NCBI GenBank assembly: GCA_008000375.1
Contig: SMOI01000005.1
Span: 79,337 to 143,336 of the forward strand
DNA length: 64,000 nt
DNA from: Poteriospumella lacustris
Taxonomy: Eukaryota > Sar > Chrysophyceae > Chromulinales > Dinobryaceae
Direction: 5' to 3'
Below the pieces are notes generated by a model. The model was not told where the DNA came from, searched no databases, and saw only the letters and a list, made by a program, of their open reading frames with translations. Positions 54,329 through 64,000 of the stretch are shown piece after piece. The first letter of the stretch is position 1. Each line of letters begins with the position of its first letter. Made by a program: the position numbers and the translations under genes.

Positions 54329-55183
54329 CTACCGATAATCATCGACGTTCATTTCTTGCGGCCGATTAAACATTTGCAGGGCAAGTAGGCCATGATTGTT
54401 TTTAATACTTAGCGCTCCAGGATAAGCACCCAACCACATCCGCAATTTCTTCTCATCTGGTGGACCTCCAGCTGCTAAGCAAGCCATATGCATCGGCAGA
54501 TTTCCGTTTTTGTCTTTGATGGAGGCAGCTACAGGATAGGCGTTGAGAATAAGCTCAAAGATATCGAACGAAGAATTAAAATACGCGACTTTGTGCAAAG
54601 GATAGCTCCCCGCGCTATTGGGTGTCCGTAGCGCGACATCGTAGGCTTGCATAATGGAGAAAATTGTCAAATACGAGCCTTCAAACTGTATCGCAACGTG
54701 CAGAGCGAGATTTCCCCGGGAATCGGGAACTTTCAACGAATCTGGGGCGACTTGAATCAAAAATTTGATCAAATCATCAGGAGCTTTGCTGCGAATCGCT
54801 ATGTGAATTGGCAGGTTTCCTTCCCCGTCGGGCAACATAGCAGCACGTGGATATGCTTGATGAAGCATCATGGCAAGTTCAGTCATGTTGATCCAAATTC
54901 TTCCTCGATGATGAGAAACGGCTAAATGGAATGGGAGATTTCCATCGACATCTTTCATTCGAACACTGTCAGGGTATGCAGTCAGAAGCAGTTGAAGTAG
55001 CCTTGCAGAGCAACCCAGTTTCACAGCCAGGTGAATAGGCAAATTTCCATGCTCATCTCGAATTTGCGAGTACATTTCGTCATTGTAAACGATGGTGCTG
55101 GCTTCCTCCCAGTTGCTCTCCAAAATTGATTTGATTAGAATTTGTCTTGAAACATGTTTCAACGTTTCACCCTTAAAATCCAT
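54329..55183 (-). CDS. Ankyrin-repeat protein
   Basis: One exon of 284 residues made almost entirely of ankyrin-like repeats of about 33-37 residues. Each carries GNLPxHxA at the first helix turn (HGNLPIHLAVKLG, DGNLPFHLAVSH, EGNLPIHIAIRSK, RGNLALHVAIQFE, AGSYPLHKVAYF, NGNLPMHMACLA) and AYPxA at the start of the next unit. This YP-type variant is abundant in diatoms and related stramenopiles. Such proteins are generic binding scaffolds; partner and role cannot be told. There is no signal peptide or catalytic domain. The start is the ATG at 55183. Confidence 0.9.
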   Translation of the reverse strand: MDFKGETLKHVSRQILIKSILESNWEEASTIVYNDEMYSQIRDEHGNLPIHLAVKLGCSARLLQLLLTAYPDSVRMKDVDGNLPFHLAVSHHRGRIWINMTELAMMLHQAYPRAAMLPDGEGNLPIHIAIRSKAPDDLIKFLIQVAPDSLKVPDSRGNLALHVAIQFEGSYLTIFSIMQAYDVALRTPNSAGSYPLHKVAYFNSSFDIFELILNAYPVAASIKDKNGNLPMHMACLAAGGPPDEKKLRMWLGAYPGALSIKNNHGLLALQMFNRPQEMNVDDYR

Positions 55184-55539
55184 CGTTGACCTCGAACCAG
55201 TTTTGTTTTCCTACGAAGAGTAATAAGGCGAATAAAATGCGAGCAGATCAGCTGAATTGTGGTTAGCTACTGCTTGTTATGTTATCATTCACTTCACCTT
55301 CAATCAATCAAGTGTCTGTTCCCGTTCGACGTTCGGCGGTGCCATTTTTGTAACGACTCCATTTCCCAAACCTTCCCAACGTCCCAGACGACTCAAACCA
55401 GCAGAGGTGATCAACGACCACAACAACAAACATGCTTGCTCTGCATGAGAAAGTCTCCAGTAACAATCAAGCAATCACACCAACAATCATCCATTTCCAT
55501 CATCATCATCTTTCTATGGTTTATCCTTGAGTTGGGGTG
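55184..55539. other. Divergent intergenic region, ankyrin gene / Nup214-like
   Basis: About 356 bases between opposed starts, with an ATC-rich stretch near 55495-55512. No gene seen. Confidence 0.4.
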
Positions 55540-58500
55540 ATGGGGGAGATTCATTTGATCAACGAATTTGACGGAAAGTTTGTCGACGAGACGACCTTTT
55601 CTGGCAAAGATGGCGATCGATTTCAGTATTGTGCCTTATACGGTGTCTTTATCATTTGCGATGATAAAGCTGTCAAAGTAATCAAGTTTGAATATATTGA
55701 GCAGCAGTATTACTCTGATCGTCAGGAGGTGGATGACAACTACTTCCACACCGTCAAGCCGATCAACACAGGAACTATTCGATCGTGTAGTGTTTCTGGA
55801 AACGGAAAATTCGTTGCCCTTATTTTAGGAGACCGTGTATTGATCTTTGAGTCATCACTAATCGCTTCAAACGAAGTTCAAGAACTGGATGGGAATGAGC
55901 TCGCATCGCTATCGTATTCAACAGAAGGCGACCGTTTGCCAGTATTGGCTTGGAAGGAGCATAACGGCATCGATCATGTTGTGGTGGGACTACACGATGG
56001 GTTAGCGATCGGGAATTTGAGCTCTAAGAAGTTTCAGGCGGTTGATGTCAAGGGCACGACCGCCTTGGATGCTTCATCGACCGACGACGAAATTGTCGTC
56101 GTCACAAAGGACCAGCTCATCTTCGTTTCGGCGAGTTCACAGAAAGTGACAGGGAAAGTGCAAATTCCATGCAGTGATGCTATCGGTAAGAGTGCTTCTT
56201 TGTTGCTGTAAGGGGTACCTCGTTCATCCGTTCACCATGTCTCTCTATCCAGGTTGTACGAATTACATTCGGTATATCTCCAAGAACGCCTTTGTATGCG
56301 GATATCATTCAGACATGACGGAACATGCCCAACTCTTTGCATTCGAAGTTGACAAGACTTCTTTTACGATTTCCAAGGTCATTTCAATGCGGAGACAGCC
56401 TTGCACGACTTTAGAAGTCGAGGACAACAAACCAACGTACCCCAACCGATTCCGTGCGGTATATCTCCCGAACAGGTTTGTCGTTGATTGTCGTTGATTG
56501 TGTCTATCATTGGGAAATTAATCCTTGCCAACGATTTTGGTGGGTGCTTTCTGTTTTCCTGTAGAAATCAACTGGTTGTTTCCAACAATTACAGTGACGA
56601 AATCGCCTTGGTGGAGTTCGCCTTCGATGCAGCGAATCACCTCGATTTGGCAACATATCGTGAAGCCGCAGACGGAAATACCCTTTCCATTACCAACGAC
56701 GGTATGTCGTATGATTCATATGATTCCTGAGTTTCGTTTCGTTTCGTTTCATGACTCGAATCTCTCTGCCCTTTCAGATTACGATGGAGCGTATTGCGAA
56801 GGCATTGTCGTTTCCCCAAACTCGACGTTTCAGCCACAAGTAGGGGACCGTGATGTTCCTCCATGTCCGATGATTTTTGTCCTTGGTGAAGGTGGTTATC
56901 TTGTATGCCGAGCATTTTATGATTCCCGTTTCGAAGGGGAAGACATGGTTCCGATCAAGAGTATTCCCACGTGGACCGCGGGCGCATCAGCGTTGACAGT
57001 GGATCTCACCGCTATCCTCACTGCATCTGGAACGCCTCCTGCTGCAAGTACAAGCGCTTTCACATTTGCATCAGCAGCAACAGCAACAGCAGCAGTGCTC
57101 CCTCCGGTTGTCGCCCCTTTTTCATTCGCTGCCCCCGCCACACTCACCGCACCCCTTGGGCCAACCTTTGGTCTGCCTCCTTCCGCAGCGGCATCAGTGA
57201 AATCAAGCTTCGCCACCGACGTTACTGCGGTACCTCCTGCGGTCAAGGCCCCATCTGCATTCACATTTTCCACACCCACTCCCGCACCGTTTGCTGCACC
57301 GCTGGGTCCTGGTTTCAGTGTACCTCCTCCCGCATCGGCTCCTACTCCCAGTGTCCCGCCGGAGAGCTTGTACAGTTTGCCTCCTGCTCCAGGATTTGGC
57401 GTCCCAGCGCTGTCCAGCATGAAGAACTTGGTCGGAGAAACTGACACGAAGGGACCCTTCACAACCGCGGCATCGCGGGAACCAACAGTCACAGCCCCTG
57501 CCCCTGCCGCCGCGGCTAAGAGCCCTGCCGCCGCTACTGAGATCCCTACTGCCGCTACGGTTGCCAATTTCACCTCCGATATGAGCATCGAGGCTATCAA
57601 CGACATGCTGCACCAGTTTTCTCGTGTTTTTGAAAGCACGGCGGCTGCCGTGGACACCTCCATTCAACAAGTCGTCGATCAAACGAAGGATATGGATGCC
57701 CAGTATAGCGAGCGCCATGAGCTGTGGTTGAAAATCTCGGGGGATGTGCACAGTCTCAAGGAAAGTACGGTGACGACGGAACGCGATGCCCGCGTGTTGA
57801 AGTCCGCATATGCTGCCAATGGCCAGCGATTTCAACATTTGACGCCCGATTTGAATCGGGGGTTGTCGTTGAAATTGGAAAAGCAACGGGACGATACCAT
57901 CCACAAGTTAGCTGAACTCCAACGCAAACTACAAGAAGCCTCCAGTAAATTCAACGTGGGCTCGTTTCGCACTGCGGAAGAACTGCAGTTGGCCATTACC
58001 TTGGTCGAAGAGAAGTCCAAAGTCGCCGTTGACAAAGCCGTGCAGATGGAGAAAGCGGCGGAAGAAGAAATGGTGCACCAAGCGGCGACGTACGGTCGCA
58101 GTACCTCCTCTCGTGGACAAGTCGTGAGGTTGCAACGTTGCGTGTGGAAGAATGCCGGTGACAAGTTGCGTACAGAATTGGCCATTGCGCCTCCGTCGGA
58201 AGGAAACAAACAAATGGATTCGCAAAAGACCGTGTTGAAGCAGTTGACACCATCGACGAGCAAGAAACAGGGCCCCTTCGCGGGCAAGTTTCCCCTTTGG
58301 CATTCTGTGCAGTCAAATCGTCCTCCCAAGCGAACGCCAACGGCTTCCACGACAACAACCGTTGATCGGCCGGCCCTGTCGAAACCATCCGCTGCGGAGA
58401 GTGGAACAAGTCAATCGTTACGGGGAATGTTCAGTCGCCAGAATAGTGTCTTGGACGTTCCTATACCCACCTCCAAAGTTTCTGGACCATCGTTGTCACC

Positions 58501-61030
58501 CTTTGGCAGCACCGCCGTCGCAGGTCCAGCGCTGACGGTAGCTGGTGACAAGCCGGCGGCTGCGTTCGGAGCAGCACCGACGGCAGCTGCGGGAGAGAAG
58601 GCACCGTTCGCCTTCGGGCCAGCCCAGACGGCGGGTGGGGATAAACCGGCGGCTGCGTTTGGGCCCGCTCTGACGGCAGCTGGTGATAAGCCGGCGGCTG
58701 CGTTCGGAGCAGCACCGACGGCAGCTGCGGGAGAGAAGGCGCCGTTCGCCTTCGGACCAGCTCAGACGGCCGGTGGGGATAAACCGGCAGCCTTGTTTGG
58801 GCCAGCTCTGACGGCGGCTGGTGACAAACCGGTGGCTGCGTTTGGAGCAGCGCCGACGGCAGCTGCGGGAGACAAGGCACCGTTCGCCTTCGGGCCGGCT
58901 CAGACGGCAGCTGGTGACAAGCCGGCGGCAGCGTTCGGAGCAGCACCGGCGGCAGCTGCGGGAGACAAGGCACCGTTCGCCTTCGGACCAGCTCAGACAG
59001 CGGCTGGTGACAAGTCCACGGCTGCTCCTGGTACCTTTTCATTCGTGAAGCCTGTTGACAAAGCTGCTGCAGATGGCAGTCAGCCTCCCATTCCATCAGC
59101 AGCACCGGGAGCGTTCAGTTTCGGTGCAGCAGCGCCCGTGGCGGCCGCGGCGAAGCCAACCGAAAAGGCGAAGACAGTGGACAGCACCCAGCCTCCCATT
59201 CCAGCTGCTGCTCCTGGTACGTTCTCGTTCGGTACCACGGCGAAGGTAGCGGACAAAGCGAAGGCGGCAGACAGCAGTCAACCGCCGATTCCATCGGCGG
59301 CACCTGCGGCATTTGGTTTTGGCGCAGCAGCAGGACCAGCAGCGGCTGCGACAACCACCACCACCAAGGCAGCTGATAAGCCGACGACCATCGACAGTTC
59401 CCAGCCTCCGATTCCGGCGGCGGCTCCGAGCACCTTCGCGTTCGGTGCTACCGCGAAGCCAGCGGACAAGCCGAAGACGGACAGCACGCAGCCTCCGATT
59501 CCGGCGGCGGCTCCAGGCGCCTTCGCGTTCGGTGCTGCCGCGAAGCCAGCGGAGAAGCCGAAGACGGATAGCACGCAGCCTCCGATTCCGGCGGCGGCTC
59601 CAGGCGCCTTCGCGTTCGGTGCTACCGCGAAGCCGGCTGATAAGCCGAAGACAGCCGACAGTGCGCAGCCTCCGATTCCGGCGGCGGCTCCAGGCGCCTT
59701 CGCGTTCGGTGCTGCCGCGAAGCCAGCGGAGAAGCCGAAGACGGATAGCACGCAGCCTCCGATTCCGGCGGCGGCTCCAGGCGCCTTCGCGTTCGGTGCT
59801 ACCGCGAAGCCGGCTGACAAGCCGAAGACGGATAGCACGCAGCCTCCGATTCCGGCGGCGGCTCCAGGCGCCTTCGCGTTCGGTGCTGCCGCGAAGCCGG
59901 CGGACAAGCCGAAGACAGCCGACAGTGCGCAGCCTCCGGTCCCCTCCGCAGCACCGATGGCGTTCGGTGTTGGTGCTCCACCTGCTGCAGCGCCATTCAA
60001 GCCAGCCAGCAATGCGACGGCGACGGCTCAGCCTCCGGTGTCCGTTTTCGGTGTCGGTGCGTCTCCTCAACCGGCGAATAGCCTCTTCGGGAAAGCTGCG
60101 GCCGATCCTACACCATTCTCATCTGCTCCGGCGGCCGTTGCCCCAAGCACATCATTGTTCGGGGGATCCAGCGGTTGCGCTGCCCCGGCAGCAGGGTTTG
60201 GCAAGGGCTTTGGTGCTTCGCCCGTGGCGGCACCTTCATCAAACAGCGTGTTGACCCCTCCATCGAAGCCATTGTTCCAAGCGTCCAAAGGCAGCTTCCT
60301 TGGTGCATCACCCAACACTGCATCGTCGGCCTTTGGTGGTTCCGCGAACAGTAGCAACATGTACCAGAAGCAACTCGAGGAGCTCTATACGAAGTACAAT
60401 CCGGGCAAAATCAACGAGATTCCTTCCCTGTTGGAGAAGTACAAGGGCCGAGAGAGTGAGCTGCTCCAAAGGATTCGCGCCAAGTACGAAAGCAACACAG
60501 GCGCTGCTAGTCCAGCACTTGGTGGATTAGGCCTCGGAGGCAATACGTTTGCGACGCCGCCTCGCAATGCAGCTCCTACGACAGGGTTTGCTGCTCCGTC
60601 AATGGGAGCGGCGGCAGCGCCCACGATGAACTTTGGTCTCGGAGCAACTACTGCCGCGCCAGCCTCAACGGGTGGCTTTGGGGCAGGTGGCTTTGGACAG
60701 TCCTCTGCAGCTACTGGCGGCTTTGGCGCAGGTGGCTTTGGACAGTCCTCTGGAGCCACGAGCGGCTTCGGAGCAGGTGGCTTTGGGCAGCCCTCTGCCG
60801 CGACTGGCAGCGCAGGTGGCTTTGGGCAGCCCTCTGCAGCGACTGGTGGGTTTGGGGCAGGTGGCTTTGGACAGCCCAGCAGTGCACCAGGTGCTGGTGC
60901 TGCAACAACAGGGTTCGGTGCAGGCTTTGGGCAGACAGCAAACCTTGGTGGTGGAACGACACCCTTTGGAGCAGGCTTTGGTGCACCGTCGACGCTGGGC
61001 GGTTCAGCCCCGTGGGGTGCAAAGAAATGA
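55540..61030 (+). CDS. FG nucleoporin, Nup214/Nup159-like
   Basis: A cytoplasmic-face nuclear-pore protein that would help mRNA export. Four exons, 55540-56185, 56253-56475, 56565-56701 and 56778-61030, encode 1752 residues. Residues 1 to about 410 have beta-propeller character (VSGNGKFVALILGDRVLIFE, HVVVGLHDGLAIGNL, and so on), then an FG/Pro/Ala region, a coiled coil at about 603-780 (MSIEAINDMLHQF, then a Glu/Lys heptad stretch), and FG repeats at about 917-1407. A helical motif at about 1530-1577 (KYNPGKINEIPSLLEKY) precedes GGFGxGGFGQ repeats at about 1633-1750. Propeller, coiled coil and FG repeats in this order match Nup214/Nup159. Repeats are QPPIPxAAPxxFxFG units rather than the classical GLFG or FxFG linkers. 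Confidence 0.83.
58543..59010 (+). repeat. FG-repeat array 1 in the Nup214-like gene
   Basis: Alternating copies of GDKPAAAFGAAPTAAAG and KAPFAFGPAQTAGG-type units, with high DNA similarity between copies, indicating recent internal expansion. Confidence 0.85.
59402..59945 (+). repeat. FG-repeat array 2, 87-90 bp units
   Basis: About six units of the 29-30-residue type KPxxKPKTDSTQPPIPAAAP plus a FAFGA core, alternating GAAA and GATA endings. The units are nearly identical at DNA level to those in the neighbouring nucleoporin gene at 63440-64000. Confidence 0.88.
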
Positions 61031-61697
61031 AGCTCAAAGTAATAAAGACAAAGTAACTTTAAATTGAACGCACACTGTAACAGTGGAATGCTGGCTGCTC
61101 TCCCGAGGCGTAGCTTGTACTGTACTATATTTGTTTCCAGACGCTGTAGGTTTTTCGAATCATGTCTTTTGACTGTGCAATCGGTGAGGCAAAGGAAGAG
61201 CTCTTCGAATCGTATGGGGCTGTGCTCATAGTGTGGAGCAGTGATGATATACATACTTGATTCATTAGTTGGAATAACAGGAACTCCAACTGATACATTA
61301 TGTGCAGAATTGCAAGTATAGTCAACGAAAACAGGATGCGTTTGTTATCGATGCTCTTTGATGATCATGTACTGCGAACAGTTTCTAGTCTACAACATCG
61401 CTTCTGAACTGAAAAAAAAAAGGGTATAAGCATGGGGGATAGAATGTGGGATAGAAATATGGGATAGAAAGATCAGCTGGCCACTCAGAGTCTAGGAGTT
61501 TAGGTTTCGCGGTGCGATGTGACCGGTGACAGTGGAAGAGTGGAAGTCCAAAGTGCTCTGGGGCTGTGGCTCCCCTCAAATCCGCAAGTGATAGCGCTTT
61601 CCTCGTTGTCATTTGCAAGCCAACGAAACCTGCCCATAGGTTTATTGGTCATTTACATTTAACCTCCATTGCATTGTGGTGTGCTTGAAGCGAAGCA
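61031..61697. other. Spacer between two nucleoporin genes
   Basis: About 667 bases in tandem orientation. It holds the 3' UTR of the first gene and the promoter of the second, an A-run near 61411, and three copies of GGGATAGAA-type words at about 61436-61470. No gene seen. Confidence 0.4.
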
Positions 61698-62711
61698 ATG
61701 TCTGAAGCGGAAGGAAGCCCATTTATTCCGTCACTGGTGGAGGCGGCGAGAGCCGCTGCCGATGCAGCAAAAGCGGCAGAAACCGCAGCATTTGCAGCAG
61801 CAGAGGCAGCATCAGTTGCCTCTGATCCTCAAAAGTCTATGGAAGCTCGATCTGTTGCTGTTGCTTCGGCGGCAGCTGCAGCAGCTACAGCTGCTTCCGC
61901 CGCAGCAGCGTCGGCTGTCACGGTTGCCGCTGCAATTCGTTGCTTTGCCGGAGAGCAGCATGTGAACGGGGATGCCTCTCTTGCAGCGAAGAGCAACCCT
62001 TATTACATCAAAGTGTTGGCGTTGTATCAAAAGTTCAACAAGCCCAACATGATTCCCGTGATTCCGCACCTTCTCGATCGCTACCGAGGACGGGAGGAAT
62101 CCTTGCTTCGCAAAATCGAAAAGAAGTATGCATCGAAAGCTTCTGCATCCGCTGTCGCTGCTCCTCAAGATCATTCCAATGCTCATGAGTCGCATGGGAT
62201 TGTGGCCAGCATCACTGATACGTTTAACCACTTGATGGGCCGATGCGAGGTGGAGACTGATGGCGATGCTAAGAAGAGTCTCCAGTCTAAACAGGCGGTT
62301 GAGGAGAAGAAAGAAGGCAACAAAGCAGCTGTCACAGCTGAGAAAAGTGCATCGAAGGTTGCGGTAGGTGCGCCTGCAACGAAAGCACCAGCTACAAACG
62401 AAGCGAAGTCTGCTGCGGCGACTGGTGGAGCGTGGGTTATCACCGCCAGTCAGAAGGCTTCGAAGAAATGCAACACTTGCTTGACTGCAAACGATGCCAC
62501 CGCATCGAAGTGCGAGTGCTGCGAGAGCCCGTTGGATGGTGCGTCAATTGGAGCAGCCGCCGTTGCTGCGCCCCCCAAGGTGGCGACGTTTGCGCCTGCT
62601 CCGGCGGTGAAAACGTCACAATTCATTTTTGGAGCTGCTCCTGTTCAAAAGCCAGCTGAAGCGAAAGCTGAGACCAAGAAACACGACACTGACGAGGACA
62701 ACGATGACGAC

Positions 62712-62752
<41 letters not shown>

Positions 62753-64000
62753 CTACAACGACGATGACGATGACGACGCGTCCCATGACAACAAGGACGT
62801 CAAGGCGACCGCCAAACCGACCGCCGCTCCTCCAGCAGGAGGAGGATTGTGGGGTGCCAGTGCGGCAAAGAAAGCGACCAAGAAGTGTGACGTTTGCTTG
62901 ACTGCAAACGATGCGGATGCGTCGACATGTGAGTGCTGTGAAACCCCACTGAATGGAGCGGCCAATCCCCCGAAAGTGGCGACCTTCGCGGCACCGAAGC
63001 CGGTGGAAGCCTCTCCGTTCGTCTTTGGCGTTGCTCCCGCGGCGGATCAAAGCAAAACACCTGCCGCTGCTTCTGGAAGTTTCGTATTTGGTGCTGCACC
63101 AGCACCGGGAACTGCGGAGCCCGTTGAAAAGCCGAAGGCAACGGAATCTACACAACCCCCCATTCCCGCGGCAGCTCCTGGGACGTTTACATTCGGTGCA
63201 GCTCCTGCTGCTGCCTCCGCGAAGGCTGCCGACAAGCCGAAGACAGATAGCGCCCAGCCTCCCATTCCCGCGTTCTCTTTCGGTGCGGCTCCTGCTGCCG
63301 TAGCGAAGCCAGCTGAGAAGCCAAAGGCGGCAGATAGCACGCAGCCTCCTATTCCTTCGGCAGCTCCCGCAGCGTTTGGTGTGACACCCGCGGCGACCTC
63401 AGCGAAGGCCGCCGACAAGCCAAAGACGGCCGACAGCACGCAGCCTCCGATTCCGGCGGCGGCTCCGAGCACCTTCGCGTTCGGTGCTGCCGCGAAGCCA
63501 GCGGAGAAGCCGAAGACGGATAGCACGCAGCCTCCGATTCCGGCGGCGGCTCCGAGCACCTTCGCGTTCGGTGCTGCCGCGAAGCCAGCGGAGAAGCCGA
63601 AGACGGATAGCACGCAGCCTCCGATTCCGGCGGCGGCTCCGAGCACCTTCGCGTTCGGTGCTGCCGCGAAGCCGGCTGACAAGCCGAAGACGGACAGCAC
63701 GCAGCCTCCGATTCCGGCGGCGGCTCCGAGCACCTTCGCGTTCGGTGCTGCCGCGAAGCCAGCGGAGAAGCCGAAGACGGATAGCACGCAGCCTCCGATT
63801 CCGGCGGCGGCTCCGAGCACCTTCGCATTCGGTGCTGCCGCGAAGCCGGCTGACAAGCCGAAGACGGATAGCACGCAGCCTCCGATTCCGGCGGCGGCTC
63901 CGAGCACCTTCGCGTTCGGTGCTGCCGCGAAGCCAGCGGAGAAGCCGAAGACGGATAGCACGCAGCCTCCGATTCCGGCGGCGGCTCCGAGCACCTTCGC
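61698..64000 (+). CDS. FG nucleoporin with two RanBP2-type zinc fingers, 3' end cut by window
   Basis: An unbroken frame runs from the ATG at 61698 past the window end; at least 767 residues. The N-terminus is an alanine-rich helix. At about residues 100-140 lies LYQKFNKPN, then HLLDRYRGREESLLRKI, the same helical motif as in the upstream nucleoporin. Two RanBP2/Nup153-type zinc fingers follow: CNTCLTANDATASKCECC (258-277) and CDVCLTANDADASTCECC (about 397-416), each with C-x2-C-x3-N-x6-C-x2-C spacing. In Nup153 these bind Ran. Between them is an acidic tract of about 30 residues, mostly Asp. FG repeats of the QPPIPAAAP type continue to the cut. Taken together it looks like a nuclear-basket Nup (Nup153/Nup1/Nup2 group). 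The C-terminus is unseen. Confidence 0.82.
63440..64000 (+). repeat. FG-repeat array of 87-bp units in the zinc-finger nucleoporin
   Basis: At least six near-identical 87-bp units, encoding KPAEKPKTDSTQPPIPAAAP with a STFAFGA core, continue to the end of the window. They match array 2 of the upstream gene almost base for base. Confidence 0.9.

Noticed and set aside
59096-60070. Long minus-strand open frames (324 and 244 residues) across the FG repeats
   Set aside because: They are antisense to the Nup214-like gene and simply mirror its repeat units; GC-rich repeats stay open in several frames.
63047-63994. 315-residue minus-strand frame near the window end
   Set aside because: Antisense translation of the FG-repeat array of the zinc-finger nucleoporin; no independent features.
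1-64000. CRISPR arrays, insertion sequences, integrases or retroelements
   Set aside because: None seen; the window shows ordinary nuclear genes with spliceosomal introns and only microsatellite or coding repeats.

Overview
This window is nuclear DNA from a gene-dense eukaryote. Genes average about one per 2 kb. Many are interrupted by short introns (roughly 45-135 nt, all GT-AG, commonly GTAAGT donors), and many pairs are divergent or convergent. The best clue to lineage is a nuclear-encoded acyl carrier protein whose first exon is a signal peptide ending in an SSAF site followed by a basic transit segment. That is the bipartite plastid address of algae with a red-type secondary plastid, most typically ochrophyte stramenopiles. 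A TLC-family nucleotide translocase, ankyrin repeats of the GNLPxHxA type common in diatoms and relatives, and two cilium-associated families (FAM227 and a BART-domain protein) agree with an ochrophyte that has a flagellated stage. The exact lineage cannot be read from this sequence.

Layout. 1-5.6 kb: a partial RUN-like protein, TFIID subunit TAF5 and a DOT1-like methyltransferase with a myristoylation-type N-terminus. 5.9-11 kb: an EEF1A lysine methyltransferase, plastid ACP, ER membrane complex subunit EMC5 and a nucleotide translocase. 11-15.4 kb: a ten-exon CAMTA transcription factor (CG-1, IPT-like, ankyrin, IQ). 15.4-17.7 kb: a long spacer carrying a strong hairpin, then a secreted RNase T2. 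18-24.8 kb: BART protein, an unrecognised 666-aa protein and FAM227, a possible ciliary neighbourhood. 25-31 kb: GT10 fucosyltransferase, peroxin PEX3, a small coiled-coil protein and two ACGT-rich microsatellites. 31-35.7 kb: a 1524-aa protein joining FYVE, DENND6-like DENN, a membrane hairpin and two fatty-acid-binding-protein-like domains. 36-44 kb: RING-H2 membrane E3 ligase, short-chain dehydrogenase, isovaleryl-CoA dehydrogenase, a secretory GDP-sugar epimerase/dehydratase and an EF-hand protein. 44-49.5 kb: succinyl-CoA:3-ketoacid CoA transferase, an organellar RlmN and a fucosyltransferase-like secretory protein. 50-55 kb: a protein with five 87-bp tandem repeats, an unrecognised 641-aa protein and an ankyrin protein. 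55.5-64 kb: two tandem FG nucleoporins (Nup214/Nup159-like, then a zinc-finger FG Nup cut by the window end).

The genes are mostly unlinked housekeeping functions. Some share a theme. Isovaleryl-CoA dehydrogenase and the 3-ketoacid CoA transferase both belong to mitochondrial leucine and ketone-body catabolism. The GT10 enzyme, the GDP-sugar epimerase and the fucosyltransferase-like protein suggest luminal fucosylation. The two nucleoporin genes share a helical motif and near-identical FG-repeat DNA, pointing to duplication or sequence exchange. The most novel item is the FYVE-DENN-membrane-FABPx2 protein. Coordinates of multi-exon genes are spans, with exons listed in the evidence; all splice sites were placed by eye from frame, consensus and family similarity.
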